Positions 61,461-64,000 of a stretch of 64,000 bases of DNA are shown here, in pieces. The notes below the pieces were generated by a model. It saw nothing but the letters and a program-made list of their open reading frames with translations. It had not been told where the DNA came from and did no database searches. Position 1 is the first letter of the stretch. Each line of letters starts with the position of its first letter. The DNA comes from Paracentrotus lividus (taxonomy: Eukaryota > Echinodermata > Echinoidea > Camarodonta > Echinidae): NCBI GenBank assembly GCA_940671915.1, contig CALNVZ010003433.1:22321196-22385195 (forward strand). The letters are read 5' to 3'. A program made the translations under genes and the position numbers.

Positions 61461-61468
61461 CTGATACG

Positions 61469-62409
61469 GGTTTCATCTTAACATATTTCATGTTTAGCGT
61501 CATTATCAGCATCCTCATGCATTTGACACGCTTTTAAAAAAGGGGGCTTCACATTTTGTATTATTGCATTTTTGTATGGTTTCATTTTGACGTAAATTCA
61601 TGATGAACGTCACCATCACCATCATGATCATCATCGTCAACAACATTTCCATAATCATCATGAATCACTTACTCATCATTGTCATCATCTTAATCTTTTC
61701 CCCGCGTATTGCCATTTAGAATTGTTGCCATTTTACATTATAAAGAATCGTTCATGCGTGTGTTATGAGCCGAGAGTATTGTATTTCCTATAATGAAGGA
61801 AGAAGATAATGGGCTTTCAACTGGTAAACCTATATACATAATGGCTAAGATTTGTATAAGCTAGATATCATTATGCTTTGATAACAATAGCAATATGTTA
61901 TTTTTTATATCAGGAATGTATTGCTATCAAGCGGTATTCATGTAGGCCTATTAGCATTTTAAGTGAAATTCAGTTATGAGTTGGAATGACGTACCATATT
62001 GTGGTTTCATCCAATGAACATAATGGAGGCGCTAATATAAACTAGGATTGGATGTTCACGTCGCGGTAGTGGCGGTATTTTTCTCATTAAATTTCTTTTC
62101 TCTTCGAATCATTCCTGAGTTAATACCATCATACATGACACCGCCCTGACATAAAGCGCACCATCATGCAATGTTCCCCCTATAAAATAATTGAAAGGCG
62201 AGAAGCGCCGTCACGCTTGACCTGGTTTGAGCAATGTGAACATCTATAATAGTACTAATAGATTAGATGGATCAATCAAGTGTTTTATTGTTTCTGTTTT
62301 TAATATGAATACGTTTTTATTTATGTTATCGCATAGCGGTAGTTTTACCATTGAAGTCACATTTGTATATTATATATCATGTCATTATGATGGATACAAG
62401 AAAGTGTTT
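61469..62409. other. Spacer with ATC microsatellite
   Basis: Degenerate ATC/ATT repeats at 61,606-61,692; otherwise unique AT-rich sequence without a supported gene. Confidence 0.55.
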
Positions 62410-62432
62410 CAACTTTTTTTTTTTTTTTTATT

Positions 62433-62828
62433 TTACTTTTTCGATCCATTTTTGCCCCCCCCCTCTCTCTCTCTCTCTCTCATCTCTCTCTCCTCTTCTC
62501 TCCTCTCTTCTCTCTCCACATACACCACCGCACACGCACCTCTTTCTTCCTTCACTCACTCTCTCTCTCTTCTCTCTCTAATATCCCTATTTTTCATTTA
62601 CAATCTTTAGGCCTAGGGCGTTGTTTGTTTTTTTGTTGGTTGGTTTTTTTTTTACTTTTTCGGTTCCATTTTTGCCCCTTTTCTCTCTCTCTTCTCTCTC
62701 TCTCTACACACATAACACATACAACCACACACACACACACACACACACACAATATCCCTTTCTTCCTCACCCTCTCTCTCTCTCCCTATTTTTCATTTAC
62801 AAATCTTTAGGCCTAGGCGTTGTTTGTT
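62433..62828 (+). repeat. Tandem duplication of a ~219-bp CT-rich unit
   Basis: Both units run tttactttttcg..tccatttttgcccc, a CT microsatellite, ccctatttttcatttacaa, then ctttaggccta and gcgttgtttg (62,433-62,628 and 62,651-62,828). They differ chiefly in the simple repeats, the second having an (AC)n tract at 62,727-62,750. Confidence 0.8.
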
Positions 62829-63205
62829 CTTGTTGTTGTTTGTTTGTTTGTTTTGTTTTTTTCGTCCTCAAATCTGTCGTCTCTTCGATCTCTCTCATTC
62901 ACTATTAAAAGGCTTTATATCATAACGGAAATCGCTATTTGTCTATCAATAGATATTGTATCATTCGGCCATTCTAGTCCATCCGGTCGCTCATCCTTCC
63001 TTCATCTAATTCATTTAATGGGGACGATGGCCTTTTAGGTGATATCAACATGCAACAAGCCGAGATTAAATGATTAATCGATCATCAATTTGACTCGTCA
63101 CCACGCCTCACTGCTCTCAAGTCATTTTCATCCCGTATCTTGTCGCGCTGTCTTGGGGATTGGGCCGAGCTCGAGTCCGCAGGTCATCCAGGTAGGACTT
63201 CGGAT
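62829..63205. other. Unique spacer
   Basis: Starts T/G-rich, then unremarkable. No gene is recognised. Confidence 0.5.
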
Positions 63206-63500
63206 GCGGTGGGAGAGAATGAGAGAGGGAGATGGAGAGAAGGATAGAGTTCGAAGACAGTGAAAGAAAGAAGGATAAAGTGGTTGAAAGATGCCGGGAA
63301 AGGAGGGAGAGAGAGAGGGCGGGAGAGAGAGAGAGAGACAGACAGACAGAGAGGGAGACAGAGACATAAAGAGCTAGAGCTAGAAAAGGCTTTCCTCCGT
63401 GGAGAAGGATAGTAACAAAGAGGATCAGACAGCATAAGAGACAAAGAAAGATACACATAGTAATCTCGAAGGATAGTATAGGAGAGAGAGAGTTAGAGAA
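63206..63500. repeat. Purine-rich (GA)n low-complexity tract
   Basis: GAGA/GGGA/GACA repeats. The minus-strand frames of 79-113 codons here are leucine/serine/proline low complexity. Confidence 0.85.
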
Positions 63501-64000
63501 AGACGAATGCTATATTGATTTTAGAATGTCGCTCAAGCATGTATTTTTCATCATTACCAGGACAATCAATAAACAAAATATTTTAAAAGGGAGACGCAAT
63601 TATAATACATAGAGATGTTCATCGATTTTAAAACTTATTATTTATACAAATTCACGTGTAGGATGAATAACGAGGTTGTCAAGAAGAAGAGGACAGCATT
63701 CCAAACGAACATCATGAATTCGATACCAGCCCGCGGTTAGGATGAAATGTGATTGACTTAGCCAAAAGGCAATCATTCCCTCAAAGGGTGATGATTATTA
63801 AACGAGATTGCAAATTCCCAATGACTTCCCTATAGCATCAGAGTAATACCGTTTGGGGTGTTAATCAGCTTTAATACTAAACATACGAGAGAGAATTGCT
63901 TTAGTGATTATCTCGAGAAATATTTTTGATAGGAGATATGTGATTTCCATGCAGGCTTTAAGGCAAGCTAATCTGATGATTAAGTGAAATAACAAGTGAT
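63501..64000. other. Unique AT-rich spacer to window end
   Basis: No gene, RNA or element recognised. Confidence 0.5.

Larger units (their letters stand above)
57763..61468. mobile_element. TU-like foldback element with tandem-repeat arms
   Basis: Two arms made of a ~15-bp tandem repeat (GAGTTGTCCTCCGGG on the right, its complement on the left) lie in opposite orientation at 57,768-58,180 and about 60,755-61,460. The ends AGGACATCTCCCCC and GGGGGAGATGTCCT are exact complements. GGTTTCATC occurs immediately outside both ends (57,754-57,762 and 61,469-61,477), a candidate 8-9 bp target duplication. Sea urchin TU elements, as I recall them, have long inverted repeats whose outer domain is a short (about 15 bp) tandem repeat, 8-bp target duplications and variable middles assembled from other repeats. 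This element fits all of these. Its middle holds a hAT-like element and its right arm a MITE. No transposase is seen. Confidence 0.78.

Noticed and set aside
61021..61518. Frame of 165 codons on the minus strand
   Set aside because: Right-arm counterpart of the same tandem repeat, and part of a nested MITE.
1..64000. LTR retrotransposon, endogenous virus or LINE coding remnants
   Set aside because: I looked for long direct terminal repeats, reverse transcriptase or integrase motifs and gag-like zinc knuckles and found none that I could support.

Overview
This window is eukaryotic, AT-rich and repeat-dense. I find no protein-coding gene I can support, no rRNA and no intact tRNA. All reading frames are short, and the longest (about 200 codons, near 32.2-32.8 kb) are by-products of a GC-rich tandem repeat. 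The sequence is full of microsatellites, long homopolymers and short non-autonomous DNA transposons with terminal inverted repeats (TIRs). A foldback element with 15-bp tandem repeats in its arms resembles the TU elements described from the sea urchin Strongylocentrotus purpuratus. A sea urchin or other marine deuterostome is my best guess for the organism, from that resemblance alone.

Layout. (1) 1-14,048 is single-copy sequence in this window: a GAT/GTG microsatellite, a foldback element (3,727-5,326) inserted into an array of ~150-bp repeats, a Harbinger-like MITE (7,289-7,956), a Tc1/mariner-like MITE (10,417-10,867) and spacers. (2) 14,049-36,593 is copy 1 of a large block. (3) After exactly 25 Ns, 36,619-39,408 repeats the part of the block that also lies at 22,672-25,468. 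(4) After an abrupt junction at about 39,409-39,419, 39,420-60,926 is copy 2 of the whole block, with a second 25-N gap at 51,138-51,162. (5) 60,927-64,000 finishes a TU-like foldback element (57,763-61,468) and ends in low-complexity spacer.

The block carries the same nested insertions in both full copies: a TA-flanked TIR element of 1.46 kb; a ~530-bp TIR element holding two divergent tRNA-like modules; a hAT-like element with a 7/8 target duplication; two small MITEs; and the TU-like element, which itself contains a hAT-like element and a MITE. The copies differ mostly by scattered one-base insertions and deletions. The second gap interrupts nothing: its two sides abut exactly in copy 1. 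I therefore think the duplication is most likely an assembly product (unmerged alleles, or a gap over-filled with unpolished long reads) rather than a recent segmental duplication, but sequence alone cannot prove it.

The most useful biological observations are: a paralogous empty site that demonstrates a TA target duplication for the foldback element; the two-headed tRNA-like TIR element; the TU-like element with a candidate 8-9 bp target duplication; and a 267-bp stretch with no differences between the two indel-ridden copies. I found no new multi-gene system.
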